From positions 10,099,011-10,163,010 of the forward strand of contig NC_080723.1 of the NCBI RefSeq assembly GCF_019097595.1: a DNA stretch of 64,000 nt. The letters are read 5' to 3'. Source of the stretch: Hemibagrus wyckioides. Taxonomy: Eukaryota; Chordata; Actinopteri; Siluriformes; Bagridae. Position numbers and translations under genes: made by a program. This document shows, piece by piece, positions 22,271-33,234 of this stretch (positions are counted from its first letter, which is position 1; every line of letters starts with the position of its first letter). Under the pieces are notes generated by a model. That model had not been told where the DNA came from. It saw nothing but the letters and a program-made list of their open reading frames with translations, and made no database searches.

Positions 22271-23495
22271 ATATACCAGATATCTTTGAAGCATTAAAAT
22301 ACGATGAACAACATTAGCATGCATAGCATCAAAGTCCCTTGCTCTAAATTAAAGCATTATATTACAGAATAATCAACAAACATCTTTAATAAAATTACAA
22401 TTAAACTGTAAAGCCACCCCCATGACAAGTTCTACCTCTTTTATACTATCTTGCTCCTTCTGCTTGTCCCAGTCTACCACATCTTCACGTCCTGTACAGT
22501 GAAAATCTCCATCTCTTTCTACCAGTTACTTCTATTCATCTCATAACTATACCTGAAGCGATGTTAGAATAAGAATAAGGAAATGTCAAAGACTATGTTT
22601 CTATACTGGAAAATGTTCAACGGTTGCAGAATCATCATAGAAAACTTTTTTTTTTTTTTTTTTTTTACAACATGTGTCTTTGTTCTGAAAACTGCAGGCA
22701 AAGCAACCAGCACATCTGCAGCAGGGACAAGATGACATATTGCCTCAGGGGCATCAGTAGTCCAAGACAGTGACGTTGACCATTTTTGGCCAGAATCCAC
22801 AACACCGCTTTAAACGAACACTTCACCATATCAATTAATGTGTTTATAAAATCAGAGTTGGGTTGTTTTTGTTCCAATTTGAACAATTTGCTACAGCTTC
22901 AGCCCAGTAATGAGTAGATAAACACAGGGAAAGAGATTTATCAGTTTTCTACATATGCACATGTGTGGGAAATTAAAGGAAAGTTAAGCATGCATATTAA
23001 AAACAGTGTAAACAAGTTAGTGTTAGTGTTAACATTAGTATATGTCAAATTCTTCTGAAGTAGGTCAAATTCTTCAAGGATTTAGCTATACAACATGTCA
23101 GGGATCCACTTCACTATTGAAAAAGCAATTACACTTATAGCTTTATTACTAGTTGATGGTTATTTTTAGAGGTTGTGCCCAAATCACAAAATGCATTGGG
23201 GTTTTTGTATGGAGTCGTCCTTGTGCTACTACTTCGTACAAGACGACCAGGAAATTCCAGATTAATGCAGTAATTTGTTGCAAAAATAACACTTAAAGGT
23301 GTTGACATGTTGGAAAAACTGAAATCTTTTCAGCTGATTTGGGTTTAGACTTTCAGGAAGCAGCACTCAGGTCTGGAATCCACATAGCTGCAAACATATC
23401 ACTCAATTCACAAATGTTCAAGAAACACAAACAAATAACGTGAGGGGAAAAAATGATGGAAAGGTTCACCGAATGAAGTGCTGACCCTCAGAGTA
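21073..23495. other. mostly unique AT-rich DNA with small simple repeats
   Basis: A (ATT)n tract occupies 22241-22268 and a poly-T run about 22647-22667. The stretch 21405-21620 is repeat-free and of higher complexity. The frames at 22564-22886 (-) are not recognised. Confidence 0.45.
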
Positions 23496-23499
23496 CTGA

Positions 23500-23870
23500 G
23501 ACCAGCATCAACAAGAACAGTGAACAATCTAAAAGTCAGGCAAAAACACTAGTGAAGGCAGGCAAAATCAAAGTTGGGATTACTGAAAACAAAAAATTCA
23601 CAGCAGATATCGAACAGCTTAGTCACATTACTGACCTAAGGGACTGACCTTGCAGTGAGGAACTGGAACCAAAAGGGTATAAAGGTATTAACAAACGTTC
23701 ATAATGAAAAACTGGTGAATATAATTTAAAGGTCTGGTGAGTGTAAGTGTGGGAGTACTGGAAGTTGGAGCACGTGACGTTACAGGAAGTGACAGCATAG
23801 GTGTTTCAATTTACAATTTCACAATGTATTTGTAAATTTGGACATATGGAGAAACTTTGAAGGTACAGAT
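23500..23870 (+). repeat. Repeat Y, copy A
   Basis: It shares with 25540-25880, in the same order, gaacagtgaacaatctaaaa, aacactag.gaaggcag, attcacagcaga, gaggaactggaaccaaa, gtgcctgg-like spacing, gttacagga and tggagaaact.tgaaggta. Copy A has about 45 extra bases before the last block. It belongs to a dispersed fish repeat type whose class I cannot name. Confidence 0.7.
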
Positions 23871-24235
23871 GAGAGGAAAATCTCAGCCTTGGCTTAAAGA
23901 ATTCACTGACTCAAGGGGGACAATACAACCGACAGTTTCTGATTAAGAACATCAGCAATAGTATTAAGTACTATTAAATTTCTGGTTTCTCTTTACACGT
24001 GTATTGGTTTACTTTTAGCATTCAATTCCATCATTCAAGCCTAGCCTATATATATAAATATATATATATAAAAGGGAAATAGTCCGAAGTTAAGATTAAG
24101 ACTGCAGCAAATTGATGATGAATATAAACTTTAGAAAATAGTAAATTATTTGTAGGTAATTTTGAAATATCCACACAATATGCCCAATTATAACAGCCAA
24201 TATATACAATATACACAATATATACATATACATCA

Positions 24236-24236
<1 letters not shown>

Positions 24237-24272
<36 letters not shown>
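24237..24272. repeat. (AT)n microsatellite
   Basis: About 18 AT units, flanked by further AT-rich sequence from 24045 onward. Confidence 0.9.
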
Positions 24273-24275
<3 letters not shown>

Positions 24276-24445
24276 TATATTTCTAATATGTAATATGTGC
24301 TTCTTTGGTGCACTCTAATGGGAAGATTTTAGTGATGAAGCATGGATCTTATGGATCTTTCTTTGTGAGACATGGATTTCGAATAAAAAAAAAAACTCCT
24401 TACAAGACATTATCCTTAATCTGGAAAATCCAAAACAATAAAATG

Positions 24446-24623
24446 AATAATATTTTGTATTGTAACTCTGTATTGTACTAGTATTCTATTTAAGTGTGTG
24501 TGTGTGTGTGTGTGTGTGTATAACTCCTTCTGAGTGGGAGTTATCCAGGATAGTAAAATCAGTCATTGCATTTTGTCAATAATATTTTGTATTGTAACTC
24601 TGTATTGTACTAGTATTCTATTT

Positions 24624-24670
<47 letters not shown>

Positions 24671-24849
24671 ACTCCTTCTGACTGGGAGTTATCCAGGATA
24701 GTTAAATCAGTCATTGCATTTTGTCAATAATATTTTGTATTGTAACTCTGTATTGTACTAGTATTCTATTTAAGTGTGTGTGTGTGTGTGTGTATAACTC
24801 CTTCTGAGTGGGAGTTATCCAGGATAGTAAAATCAGTCATTGCATTTGT
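24446..24849 (+). repeat. three-unit minisatellite carrying a variable GT tract
   Basis: Units start at 24446, 24578 and 24726 (132, 148 and about 124 bp). Each has a common left half (aataatattttgtattgtaa), a GT run, and a common right half (ataactccttctga, ttatccaggatag). The GT run is 13, 21 and 10 repeats long respectively. Unit 2 differs from units 1 and 3 at two bases (gactggg for gagtggg; tagttaa for tagtaaa). Outside the GT tract the units are nearly identical, so the expansion is recent. Confidence 0.95.
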
Positions 24850-25460
24850 GATCTATTCCTCAAAAAACTCCTCTTCTTTAAAGGAATGACTCCATTATCA
24901 TTTATCAGCTCAGAGACTGTAGCTCAAGAGCAACTGCCACCACTCAATTTTAATTAAACACAGGCTGAAATTATTCAAAACACACTTCACTAATGCTCTT
25001 AGATACTCGCTAAAAAAAAGCACTGATTTTTTTTTTTTTTTAACAATCTGTCCTTTAAAGATATTGTGCCATTTTTTTTATACTCATCTGATTATTTTAC
25101 GATATTAAATAAGATGTTATTTTGACTTTAACTCTTTTTTTCATTTCATCTTATTTCATTTTTATTTCTTTGCACATTTATGAGACTGTGTGTATTGGTT
25201 TATAGCTAGCTTGGCCCAAAGATAATCATTTTTATTGTATTTCTTAAAGATTAAAGAGCTACTAAAGTATATTTAGCATATTATTGATTTATTTTTTGAA
25301 TGCTCATGAAGCTTGTTTATGTTGGTAATAATAATCAGAGCTGGGTTTCTGCATAATGATCAATCACAATCATTTACATCTTTCAGACATCTATTGCTTC
25401 TCTACAATTCATTTAGACTTAATGAATAAAATCTCAAACTGATTTACATCACCACTGGTG
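24850..25460. other. no gene recognised
   Basis: AT-rich DNA with a poly-T run at about 25028. No transposon motif found. Confidence 0.45.
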
Positions 25461-25464
25461 TATG

Positions 25465-25880
25465 TCACGAGTCAGACTCATGAGGTTGGATGCAAAAATG
25501 TACAGAATAAACTCATGAAACAGAGACAGGGCAAAACTAGGAACAGTGAACAATCTAAAACATCAGGAAAAAACACTAGAGAAGGCAGTTAAAGATAAAC
25601 AGTCAAACAATCAAATTTGGGATAACTGAAGGAAAAAAAGGAAATTCACAGCAGAAATCAAACAGCTTTGTAACCACTGACCTGAGCATATACTTTGCAA
25701 CGAGGAACTGGAACCAAAGGGCAACAAATGTACATAATAGAAAACAGGTAAATATAATTAATAGTCTGGTAAATGTGTGTATGGGAGTGCTGGTGGTTGC
25801 TGGGAGTCTGTGGCGGCCATATTTATCCGGAGCCCATGAAGTTACAGGATGGAGAAACTCTGAAGGTATTCCAGAAGTTG
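25465..25880 (+). repeat. Repeat Y, copy B
   Basis: Same orientation as copy A, 2.04 kb downstream. It extends further left (cacgagtcagactcatgagg) and lacks the 45-base insert of copy A. No protein-coding remnant. The 103-codon minus frame through it is unrecognised. Confidence 0.65.
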
Positions 25881-27185
25881 TTTTGTGCCATTTATTGTGG
25901 ACCAAACCAATCAATCAAACAATAATCAAAGACTAAAACTTAGCAGGTTAATATATCTGATGGCTCTCTTAGCTGGCACCTGTCTCCACTGCCTTTCAGG
26001 AAACAGAACCCAAATTTGACTGTATTATTGATATTGAGATATCATTTTCTAAAGAAATTATAGAACCGTAGTTTCATCTAACCTGCAAATAAAATGAATG
26101 TCCAACCTTGAAAAAAGATGAATAGAAGTCATGTAGCTAGTGTATTTCTAAGTCTGTTTCGTATTATCAGACTGATCTAGTTAGATTCAAACAAGCAAGA
26201 ATAATGTGTTTGTTCAAGTTAATAAAAAATTACGTTTTAAGAATTGGTATGAATCTTAACTCACCCATAACCTTCACATAACCATGTAAATTTGAATACA
26301 AAATGACTTTTGTCAATTTGGATCTAAAAGGCCAAAGTAATTATTATTTGCTTTAAACAGTGCACTATTAGAGCATGTGTGTGTTTGATTTTGTGAGTTC
26401 TTTGCATACCCCAATGCTCCACATCACACGTTCTACATTCTTTCAGAAAAGTTAATTAGTCACGCTTCATTCTACGCAGCCACGCTTAGTGTTCTGCTCA
26501 GGTATGCCTGTTTACAGAAGCACAAGCACCCTGGTGGAGGATTTTCAGTAATGAACAATAATGAATGCCTTTGTTTTCTTCTTCACAGCCTAATAAGGCC
26601 AAGAGTCTCATTCAGTAATGGTATAGAGAGAAGAAATAAATACCCAGTTAGAATTAACGTTAAAAAAGTATCCTTTGCTCAGGATATCAGAGGCATGTTC
26701 ATGACTGAACATTTGTATTTACATAAATCCACGTAAAGCTTTGGATAAGCCTTATGGGTCACTAACGTCTAGGTTGCTGGCCTTGGCTTAGGTCGCAATC
26801 AACAGAGAAGCAGTTGAACAGAACAGACGTTGGAACAGACGTTTGGACAGATGCAGAAGTCACACTGATGCTGATGCTGACATGGCACACTTGTTGGCAG
26901 ATCTGGACTCATGCTTGGAGTCAGATATGATCTGAACACCACGGCCCACTGAGGCTGTTAGCTGTAACAGATAAAAAGCCAAAAAAAGCTCCGAGTCGCT
27001 TTTAAGGCTGATGGATGACCTGGTGTCAGATATGGCTGAAATGTATGCTGCTAAAACAGCATGTGCACATAGTGAAAGCCTGTGTCTGTCACTAGAGTGT
27101 CTGGCAAAGGCCAGGAGACTATTTTCCACCAACTCCTCATATGGAGACAGCAATGAAGTGCTGGCACATGGAAAGAGCTTTTCAT
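25881..27185. other. no gene recognised
   Basis: Overlapping frames at 26860-27192 (-) and 27011-27322 (+) lie next to a Tc1 relic and have no family resemblance. They could be distorted transposon sequence. Confidence 0.4.
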
Positions 27186-27189
27186 CCAG

Positions 27190-27660
27190 CAAGGAACTGC
27201 CAGCTAAAATCAGTGGTGTTCAAGCAGAAGCCAGATGTACACTTTATCACTCTAGGATGTATAGGATGCATTTGTATTCCACTGAATTACAATTTCTCTT
27301 CACTGGAATTAACAGCCCTTAACATTTCATCATGATAATGCCCCTGTGCACAAAGCAGCTCCATGAAGACCTGGTGTGGAGGTTAAGGTTGGAGTGGAAG
27401 AAGTCGAGTGTCCTGCACAGAGCCCTGACCTCAACCTTTGGAATAAAGAGGAACATCAACAGTACCTCAGACATCCTCACTCTTACAACATCCGTGTCTG
27501 ATCTCACTAATCAGACTTGTAGTTGAATGATCACAAATCCACACAGCCACAGTCCAACATTTAGTGGAAAACCTGCCCAGAAGAGTGGCGCTTAATAAGC
27601 CAACTTATTAAAAGAGGGAATAAATCTGGAATTGGATACCCACAAATGGCACAAATATGT
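27190..27660 (+). mobile_element. Tc1-B internal-deletion copy, best preserved
   Basis: The 5' block (gaattacaatttctcttcac) runs straight into the late catalytic region. ataatgcccctgtgcacaaa is the QDNAPVHKA-type coding block, and agagccctgacctcaacc codes SPDLNP. C-terminal blocks follow (cacacagccacagtccaaca, agtggaaaacctgcccaga). The N-terminal DNA-binding domain and first catalytic Asp are missing. Frames are broken. The same structure is seen at 6115 and 47870. Confidence 0.75.
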
Positions 27661-28848
27661 AGTGTCCTTTCAGTGGTTATATCCATTTTATTAGGTCTTT
27701 TGAATATTTATATACATTATATTAAATGTATACATACTGTATATACAGTAAAAGTTAAACACAAATAAACAGCTTGAGATATAAATGTATGAATCCTACA
27801 AAGAATTGCACCAGATGGTTGCTATTGGTTTTTTAGATTCCAAGCAATAAGTAGCAATCCTAGTAAAGTTCCTGAAATTCTCAGGGACAACATTATTAAA
27901 CAATTGTTATCTTGAATGGTGAAAGCTACAGAACCATTGTAAAGAGCAAAGACCTTAAACATCCCTACCGGTACATTTTATTTGATAATATCAAGGATAC
28001 AGGACGGATCTCCACCAATTTGATTTATAGAAGACACCAGGCAAGTTTGGCACAATCCACATTGCTGGACATGTGTAATCAACCCTGCAGAAACTATCTT
28101 GCTTACCAGGGCCATTCATTAGCCTTACGACACAAGAAGAAGGAGCACAAGCATCAGAATCAAAAGCCAGTGTAGCCAAACGGATCAGACAGATTGTACC
28201 CTCGAGTACCTACAACCTAGCTCATCAGGTAGGTTGCTACATGTAGTTCTGTCTGACATGTAGAAGCCTAAATGGAGAAATATCGTGCTCTCTGACTCTT
28301 GACAGTCATCTAAACACCCTGCAGAGCTGTTCATAAAGGTCAAGGGCTTCTGTCGAGATGTTTACTGTTGAAAACACTCAGCAGAATTGGAATCAGACTG
28401 GGGGATTCTGATGACCAAGCTGCAGGGGTATAAACATCAATTCTGGTGTTACTTTTTGGCCTTAGCCTGGCAAATTCCCAACCCTACTGAAAACCAAATT
28501 CAAAACTGTAAAATGTTATTTGTCACACATTAACTGTACACAACTAAATTGCACATATAATATGAAATGAATAATATATATATATAGTTGTTTCTGATTT
28601 CTTGATTTTTTTTAGAAAGTAACCAGTTATACTGTGTATAGACTCAAGCTGAACTTTTATTATTTTATTATTTACCTGAAAAATAAGTGTCATGTTACTT
28701 GCTCTGCCAACAAGCTCAATGCCCCTCATTGAAGTTAATGTTTCCAAAAAAATCAAACAAAATAAATAAATAAAAATGAAATGAAATGAATTGAACAAAA
28801 AGGCAGAAAAGAAAAAGTGGAAAAAAGTGGTTATTTTGACTAACTTAT
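27661..28848. other. no gene recognised
   Basis: Includes a 16-base perfect palindrome (tactgtatatacagta) near 27735. The 87-codon frame at 27912-28175 (+) is unlike any family I know, although its setting between Tc1 relics leaves room for a diverged transposase N-terminus. Confidence 0.4.
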
Positions 28849-28849
28849 A

Positions 28850-28908
28850 TATATTATATTATATTATATTATATTATATTATATTATATTATATTATATT
28901 ATATTATA
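28850..28908. repeat. (ATATT)n pentanucleotide array
   Basis: About 12 tandem ATATT units. Confidence 0.95.
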
Positions 28909-29640
28909 TACAGCACCTGAAAAAGTCAGAATGTGGCAAAAATATGTGGGTTAGGTGAGGTGAAGTGAAGAGAAAATGTGAAAATGTGTCAAGAAACTAA
29001 ATAAATCTAAACTCTATCTAGGTGCTCATGCACACAAGCATGATGTGCTGGGTCTAAAAGAAGGTGACTTGAGAAATGGAACTGATTTACTGATTTAAAA
29101 GCCAGCTTTCATCCTCTAAAAAAAAGAAAGAAAGAAAAGAAAAGAAAATCATACCAAATGTCTTCTCCCTCACTAAAATTTTTTGTCAGCTTTGACATTT
29201 ATTTGTAGATTACCCAGAGTCCAGTCCATCTCAGTCAATTCTTCGTTCATATGGTGATATTTCTTTTGTCATAATTGAATTTATGGGTCTTAATTTATGG
29301 GTTTGTTCTGGCTGTCTTAATTTTGTTTTTAATTTTTTTTTTTCTTTCAGTAAAACAAAATGACTGGGTTTCACAAAATGTTATCACTGATATTCTTTGT
29401 CCTAATGAGTCCTAGCATGAGTCTTTTTTTTTTTAAGACTCAAAAGCACTTCTTCATGTCTCTGGAGAAAAGCAACTGCAGTAATCTATGCAAATTATGT
29501 GATCTGAAGTTGATCAAACTTTAGATTGGTTAGTTTACTTATGTATAAATTTACACAAACTCAGAAGCAGGAGAACTATAAAAAAAAATGTTTTCACAAA
29601 TTACAAGATTTTCATGAATATCAAATGTTGTAAGAAAATG
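28909..29640. other. no gene recognised
   Basis: AT-rich with several A and T homopolymers. No transposon coding motif. Confidence 0.45.
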
Positions 29641-29644
29641 GTCT

Positions 29645-29880
29645 GGGTCTGAACAGAACGGAGAGTAAGGAGAATGCAGGCTCAGGTTAACGTGGAGTTT
29701 ATTCACAGTGGCAAACTATCTCAAAACTCTAAATAGGCACAGATTAGGTGATCAACAAACAGATTATCAGAGGGTAGCAGAGTCAAAAACAGTAAGCAGC
29801 AAAATATCATACCAGGATAAACAATAATAATGAATGGGAAACTGAGTATGTACTTCGCAATGCACCTGAGACTACACTGA
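29645..29880. repeat. probable dispersed repeat fragment
   Basis: Words such as gcagagtcaaaaacagtaag and gtacttcgcaatgcacctga followed by gactac resemble the terminal part of a dispersed repeat I recall from teleost genomes. Its class is not determinable here, and no second copy is in this window. Confidence 0.35.
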
Positions 29881-30214
29881 CTTTCACACTGCACACGTTT
29901 ACTGTGGTCTGATTGTTTCTGAAACCCTGCCGCATTTGTCCAGTTTTAGACTCACTTGATTTTATCGAGACCCAAGTACAAGCTGTGTTCACGTTCACGA
30001 GAATCGCAACGTGACTTCAGTGCAGCTGAACCCATACCACCTCCTACAGGTAGACTCGGGTTCTGTCCTACGCTGCACTTCCTGCCCCTTCCTGCTTAGT
30101 GGAGTCAGATTCAATCTAGTTACTGTAAGTGTGGAAGCACAGGTATGTTGTAGGAAGTGGAGTCTTACACACAACGTCTGATGGCAAGTGAGGTCCAAAA
30201 TTGGCTAAACCCGA

Positions 30215-30390
30215 CACTTTATTTTTAATCAATTCGCAAAGATTTCAAACAAACTTCTTTCACGTTGTCATAACGGGGTATTGTTTGTAGAATTTTGAGG
30301 AAAATATTGAATTTAACCCATTTCAGATTAAGGCTGTGACATAAAATGTGGAAAAAGTGAAGTGCTGTGAATACTTTCCAAAAATCAATC
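30215..30390 (+). mobile_element. Tc1 right end (3' untranslated region and terminal repeat)
   Basis: gttgtcataacggggtattg then tttgtagaattttgaggaaa, with aaaatgtggaaaaagtgaag and gctgtgaatactttcc at the end, is the right terminus of a widely known fish Tc1 family. No transposase coding DNA precedes it, so this is a solo end. Confidence 0.75.
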
Positions 30391-30484
30391 ACTGCTATGC
30401 TGATAAAACCCAATTTACCAGTTAAGTCAAACTGCAGCAGCCTTTTTATGTCCTTCCATAAATGACTCCATGACATTCAACATT

Positions 30485-30920
30485 GGAAGGCTAATAGTTT
30501 TCTGCAGTTAAATGAAAGTAAAACTGAAGGCATTATTTTAGGCTCGCCTTCCATTTCCTCTGTCCTTGAATTCCTTATGTCCTCTTTCCTCTAATATGCC
30601 TTAGCATGTCAAAAATCATGGTGTTATCCTTGACTCAAAGGTTCTGTTGTTAATGGAGGCTTCTGTCATTTACTGTCTATTAACAAGTTAAAAACAGTTT
30701 CTCTACCTGGAAGCTGTAATCATGCTCTCATTAAAACACGGCTGGACTGCTGTCATTCCCTGTATGCTGGCCTTCTTCAGACTGCCTTATCTCATTTGCA
30801 GCAGCTAGATTTTTAAACAGGAACCAAAAAGAAGGATATTATGTCCCCTGTTCTGGCATCTCTTCACTAGCTTCCTGTTAAGTGCAGAATTGATTGTAAA
30901 ATTCCTGATTATTTTATTCA
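30485..30920 (+). mobile_element. L2-type LINE fragment, RT C-terminal region
   Basis: In broken frames the plus strand gives FLQLNESKTEGIILGS (near 30497), VKNHGVILDSKV, a WTAVIPCMLAFFRL segment corresponding to the LDYCNALYAGLP block, and LFWHLFTSFLLSAELIVK. The last corresponds to VLASLHWLPV..RI.FK. The order and spacing are those of the C-terminal third of L2/CR1-type ORF2. There are many frameshifts. Confidence 0.7.
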
Positions 30921-30959
30921 GTCTTTTCTTAACATATTACAACAGCAAAAGCCTATTCT

Positions 30960-31880
30960 TACACTGAAAACGTTTTTACTTTTTTATTTACTTATTTAAT
31001 TCGTGATGTATTAAATGGAACCCAGTTTTCTAGATGAACAAAAATATAGGAACATGCAGACTTAAAAGTAAATTAAAGCAAATAACATGTTATTCGTTTT
31101 CATATCCCTTGCTTCCAAAAGCTTCATCACCAAACTGTTGTATTCTTCTTTTGTCTTTCCTGGCTTGAACCACAACTTCCTTCATTTATTGTTTATTTTG
31201 GGTGTTTTTTTCCCCATGAGTCCTCTTTAGGGTATGTAATTAGAGGTGAAGGATCCAGTCGAAAACCTTCCATATTTTCCCTGATGAAGTCCTTTGTTGT
31301 CTTGTGTTGTGGGTCATTGCTACATCATGAAGTTATTCCCAATTAGATTAGATGCATTTCTCTGCAAATTCGGCAGATAGAATGTTCCTGTAGATGTCTG
31401 ATTTCATTCTGCTGCTACCATCATGAGTTACATCATCAGTAAAGATTAGGATTAGTGAGTATTAGGATTAGTGAGACGATGGATTGTGATGTATTTACTC
31501 CTGCCCTGTGAAGGGAGGTGGTGATGTCACTGACTGTCGTTTTTGGGTTTTTCTTCACAATATTTCTGTCATCAACTACTGTTGTATTCCTTGGCCAACC
31601 CTTTTCATGTCTGTTGTTAGTAAACCAGAGGCTTCTTTCTTTTTCTAAACATTCCAACTTATTGTTGTGTATACGCCCAATTCTTGTGCAAAGGCTCAGA
31701 TTTTCTCTTTTCTCATCTTCAAAATGGCTTGCTTTTCTCCCATAGACTTCTCTCTGATCTACATGTAGGTTTATCCTTTTTAACAAAAAAAATGCAGTAT
31801 TCACAGGTGAACCTGAAGGCTAAACCCAATACTTTCAGAGCGTTTCACTGTTTAAACCATTGTCAGTACGTTCTGTCCTT
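30960..31880 (-). mobile_element. Tc1-C copy with internal deletion, minus strand
   Basis: Minus frame 31804-31436 contains WPRNTTVVDDRNIVKKNPKT and TVSDITTSLHRAGVNTSQS, the N-terminal DNA-binding half of the Tc1-C transposase. It then jumps to SLILIL. A shifted frame continues with tgatgtaactcatgatggta, acattctatctgc and further catalytic blocks down to about 31080. Compared with the copy at 16078, roughly 90 codons between the HTH half and the first catalytic region are gone. attaggattagtgag is tandemly duplicated at the junction (about 31445-31474). Confidence 0.8.
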
Positions 31881-31929
31881 TGAACTGTAAGCTGAAATTG
31901 TTCAGTGGATCTGGGAGCAAGGCATCACC

Positions 31930-32790
31930 ATCACAGACTTTGTAGTCAGTGAAGGCTGGAAATTGGTATTTAGGAAATGTCCATGGATTCTTTTGACAAT
32001 GAAGACCATCCTGCCTTCCACCGCCGAAGTCTAAACTGGACGTCTGTCCGGTATTTACCATGGAAAGCTGCTGGCCCTGACTATATGCCTGGTCTGGTCC
32101 TAGGGAATGATCTTCAGGGAATGACATCTTCAGTATCTCCCTGAGCCAAGACAGTTATCCCTGTGTGCTTCAAGCTAACTATCATCATCCCTGTGTCAAA
32201 GACTTTTTCTGAATCATTGAATACTGGCCTGTTGCACTCAAACCAATCAACTTGAAGTGCTTTGAGCGCCTAGACATGAGACACATAAATAGAAGTCTTC
32301 TGATCACACTGGACCAATTTCAGTATGTCTACCCTGCTATTTCTGGTGTCATCCAACTGTGTCTGAATCACCTGGACAAGGATGTTGTCCATCGACTTCT
32401 TCTCAGCATGCAACACAATCATCCCACTAGAAATCCCAGAAAAGCTGAACTCCTGGGCATCTCTGTCTGAAGGTAGACTTTTTGACTGGGAGACCAGTCC
32501 ATCAGAATCAGCAACTCCACTTCCTGCACCACCACTGCAGGTGACAATCAACAGCTGTTTGCGCTGCTGACTCATGGCTGTGCTGCAAACTACGGGTCTA
32601 ATCATCAGGTTTGCTGGCGGAACTACAGTTGCAGGGATTATCAGCAGGAAAGCCAAGTCAGTATACAGGAAGGAGGTGGAGCAGCTTGAGGACTGGTGAG
32701 GGAAACGTAATCTCCTGCAATGTTAATAAAATCAAAGAGATGATTGTTGACTTCAGGAGGAACTGTTGGTGATCACTCTCCTTTTCTCCA
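31930..32790 (+). mobile_element. LINE-B: jockey-like non-LTR reverse transcriptase, dead
   Basis: The plus strand, in changing frames, gives KAAGPDYMPGLVL (near 32070), then PVALKPINLKCFERLDMRHI (32230). LDQFQYVY follows, SIDFFSACNTIIP (32390) corresponds to the FIDFSSAFNTI block, then LMAVLQT, and RFAGGTTVAGII (32607). In this family the last block normally reads FADD; here FAGG (32610-32621) replaces both catalytic Asp residues. VYRKEVEQLEDW and a damaged NVNKTKEMIVDFRR region follow. Multiple stops. Confidence 0.8.
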
Positions 32791-33234
32791 TTTGCACCTG
32801 TGTAGCCCCCAAAAAACAAAACAAACAAACAAAAGTTAAGGATAGCATCCCAGTTGCACACTGGAAACTCAAAAAAATCAGGATACTAAATTTCTAACAT
32901 TCTTATCTGAATAGATTTAAGAGTTTTCAGGTCAGTTGGTGCTTTCTATTTTATTTTATTTCATATTTTTAAAACCTCACACACACACAAATGTTGTTAT
33001 ATTGTTGTGCTCATCCTTTAGGTTCAGTGTAATATGTTCTTCCCCTTAGAAGGTGGTATATTTACCATAGATAGCATCCTTTGTGATGTTTTAATGGCTT
33101 CCCACAGGGTGACTTTGCATTTTCAGTGCAGCACAAACAAAGCACTTTTGGATCTTAATTAAAGAGGGATGGCAAACCAGAGCAGGCCATCAATTTTTAA
33201 TTCAGATCAGGCCTACCACTCAGGGGACTTCAGA
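32791..33234. other. unique DNA, possible conserved stretch
   Basis: The stretch 33030-33230 is repeat-free and of mixed composition. No exon or transposon motif is seen. Confidence 0.4.

Noticed and set aside
24446..24849. CRISPR-like array
   Set aside because: Units are directly adjacent with no unique spacers, contain a GT microsatellite, and lie in a eukaryotic context.
23500..25880. LTR retrotransposon flanked by Repeat Y
   Set aside because: No gag/pol remnant, primer binding site or polypurine tract seen between the copies; left as an open question only.
26860..27322. Overlapping antisense frames of about 100 codons as a gene
   Set aside because: No family resemblance, and they run into a Tc1-B relic; likely distorted transposon or chance.
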